A stretch of DNA of 64,000 bases from CBDDFV01 sp965227335 (GTDB lineage Bacteria > Planctomycetota > Phycisphaerae > Phycisphaerales > SM1A02): the NCBI GenBank assembly GCA_965227335.1, contig CBDDFV010000009.1:1-64000 (forward strand). The letters run 5' to 3'. The notes under the pieces are model-generated. The model was not told where the DNA came from, ran no database searches, and was given only the letters and a program-made list of their open reading frames with translations. The stretch's first letter is position 1. Every line of letters begins with the position of its first letter. The position numbers and the translations under genes are program-made. Positions 62,774 to 64,000 of the stretch are shown here, one piece after another.

Positions 62774-62989
62774 ATGGCGGACGGTCGCCAGCGCTCGGAG
62801 TGGTCGCGTGTCTCCGCGCTCATGGCCCTGATCGCCAACACGCAGCGCGACCCGAAGAAGACCCGTGCGTTCCGGCCATCCGACTTCGACCCGTTCGCCC
62901 GTGCGAGGCCCATGCCCAAGGCGGGTATCAGAGTCCTCAAGACGGTGTTCATCGACAAGACCCTGCCCAAGGACGTGCTCGAGCAATGA
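62774..62989 (+). CDS. Tail-assembly chaperone, downstream (T-like) part, probably -1 frameshifted
   Basis: The -1 frame of the previous gene continues as a coherent protein, W-Q-C-A-G-I-L-G-V-D-P-G-A-L-T-L-R-E-L-L-A, before the only ATG (62774), and then MADGRQRSEWSRVSALMALIAN and DPKKTRAFRPSDFDPF. No start codon precedes it back to 62582 in that frame. The reasonable reading is a G-GT style fusion. The ATG-started 71-residue form given here is only the minimal version. Confidence 0.65.
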   Translation: MADGRQRSEWSRVSALMALIANTQRDPKKTRAFRPSDFDPFARARPMPKAGIRVLKTVFIDKTLPKDVLEQ

Positions 62990-63017
62990 AGGCAAGGAAG
63001 CCCAGCCGTTGATCGAC

Positions 63018-63449
63018 ATGCGGATCAAGAGCCTGTTCTTCGACCGCCCCAAGGTGATGCGGGCGGTCGATCGAGCCAAGCGCCGGTCCCTCTCGAAGGC
63101 CGGCGCCTTCATCCGGCAACGAGCTCGCACTTCGATCCGAAAGCGGAAGCGTTCGAGCAGGCCAGGTGAACCGCCGACGAGCCACACCGGTCTCCTGCGT
63201 CGCTTCATCCTGTTCGGCTACGACCGCCGGAGCGACTCCGTCGTCGTCGGCCCGATCGGCTTCCGCCGGTCGCGGGCGCCCAACGTGCTCGAGTTCGGCG
63301 GCCGGACGACAGTCGAGTCCCGACGGCGTGGGCGCGGAAGGCAGAAGCGGACGGTTCGTATCGCTGCTCGTCCGTACATGCGCCCGGCGCTCGAGAAGGA
63401 GCGATCGACTCTACCGAAGGTCTGGCGCAACAGCGTGCGTGGAGGATGA
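63018..63449 (+). CDS. HK97 gp10-like minor tail protein
   Basis: A 143-residue basic protein, MRIKSLFFDRPKVMRAVDRAKRRSLSKAG, then RRSRAPNVLEFGGRTTVESRR, similar to phage gp10/tail-completion proteins (TIGR01725 type). A TTG at 63009 is another start. It precedes the tape-measure gene. Confidence 0.65.
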   Translation: MRIKSLFFDRPKVMRAVDRAKRRSLSKAGAFIRQRARTSIRKRKRSSRPGEPPTSHTGLLRRFILFGYDRRSDSVVVGPIGFRRSRAPNVLEFGGRTTVESRRRGRGRQKRTVRIAARPYMRPALEKERSTLPKVWRNSVRGG

Positions 63450-63452
63450 CCC

Positions 63453-64000
63453 GTGCCCAACACCAGCGGCATCCGCGCCGGTCGCGCGTTCGTCGAGCTT
63501 GGCGTCAGCGACAAGCTGACGGCAGGTCTCCGTCGCGCGCAGCGTCGGCTGCGGGCGTTCGGCGACGGCGTCCGGTCGATCGGCGCGCGGCTGACCGCCA
63601 TCAGCGCGGGCGTCGGCGCTGGGTTCGCGCTCTCCACTCGTGTCTTCGCTGGCTTCGACGATCGCATGCGCGTCGTCCGCGCCGTGACGGGCGCGACCGA
63701 GCAGCAGTTCGAGTTGCTACGTGAGGAAGCGAAACGCCTCGGGCGGACGACCTCATTCACCGCCGGCCAGGTCGCCGAGGCCATGACCGAGCTCGGTCGG
63801 GCCGGCTTCGATCCGCGGGCGATCCTCGACAGCACCGAATCGGTCCTTGCTCTGGCCCGCGCGACGGCCACCGAGCTTCCGCGCGCGACCGAGATCGCCG
63901 GCGCGGCCCTCCGCGGCTTCAACCTGCCCGCTACCGAGATGGGCCGCGTCGCCGACGTCCTCACGGCCACCGCGAACAAGAGCGCCCAGACGCTGGAGGA
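63453..64000 (+). CDS. Tape-measure protein, 5' part, cut by the window end
   Basis: A GTG at 63453, seven bases after GGAGG, opens a frame running to the window end without stop, at least 182 residues. It begins MPNTSGIRAGRAFVELGVSD and continues with KRLGRTTSFTAGQVAEAMTEL, the TP901-type tape-measure signature, where an N-terminal helical domain is followed by a long coiled region. It sets tail length and is ejected with DNA. The rest lies outside the window. Confidence 0.85.
   Translation, partial: MPNTSGIRAGRAFVELGVSDKLTAGLRRAQRRLRAFGDGVRSIGARLTAISAGVGAGFALSTRVFAGFDDRMRVVRAVTGATEQQFELLREEAKRLGRTTSFTAGQVAEAMTELGRAGFDPRAILDSTESVLALARATATELPRATEIAGAALRGFNLPATEMGRVADVLTATANKSAQTLE

Overview
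The window is high-GC DNA from a bacterium that is most likely a member of Planctomycetota, probably close to Phycisphaerae. This rests on gene content (secreted FG-GAP-like and LolA-like proteins, prepilin pairs with planctomycete-style N-termini, a HARE-HTH/winged-HTH cassette common on planctomycete mobile islands) and is an inference, not a sequence-database result. About one third is host chromosome and two thirds is an integrated accessory region. Region 1 (1-20.7 kb, host): a CPBP-family membrane protease, a DinB-like protein, secreted proteins, an Mrp/ApbC Fe-S carrier ATPase without the usual CxxC, a polysaccharide block (three glycosyltransferases, an O-antigen-ligase-like membrane protein, a HAD-UbiA fusion), the sulfate-activation pair cysD-cysN, two pseudopilins, ribosomal protein L31 (cysteine-poor form), a DoxX-like membrane protein and a tRNA-Asn(GUU) gene at 20732-20804. 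Region 2 (20.8-33.3 kb, reverse strand, by eye lower in GC): a seven-gene, tightly overlapped operon reading XRE-type regulator, cytosine-C5 DNA methyltransferase, endonuclease-III-like HhH-GPD glycosylase, a membrane-anchored acidic protein, a 317-residue protein, an 1854-residue SF2 helicase with C-terminal DUF1998, and a Cas4/RecB-like PD-(D/E)XK nuclease with four putative Fe-S cysteines. Methyltransferase, two middle proteins and giant helicase match the composition of type II Druantia (DruM/F/G/E). The glycosylase and the Fe-S nuclease are additions I do not know from that system. This is the strongest candidate in the window for an undescribed or extended defence system. Region 3 (33.7-64.0 kb): a prophage, cut by the window end. 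It starts with a large serine recombinase cassette (small ORF, DUF2924 protein, recombinase, HTH protein), followed by cargo (unknown gene, PIN toxin with its antitoxin, a two-gene module of unknown function), then early genes (sigma factor, RecE-like nuclease, Sak4-like ATPase, DUF669 protein, RusA, SF2 helicase, prim-pol/RecA-like protein), a repeat-rich origin candidate, HNH and ParB-methyltransferase proteins, a four-gene reverse-strand cluster, and the late genes: terminase, portal, fused protease-capsid, DUF2190 protein, head-tail joining, tail tube, a tail-assembly pair that seems to need a -1 frameshift, a gp10-like protein and the start of the tape-measure protein. The defence operon lies between the tRNA and the integrase, so it may be prophage cargo.
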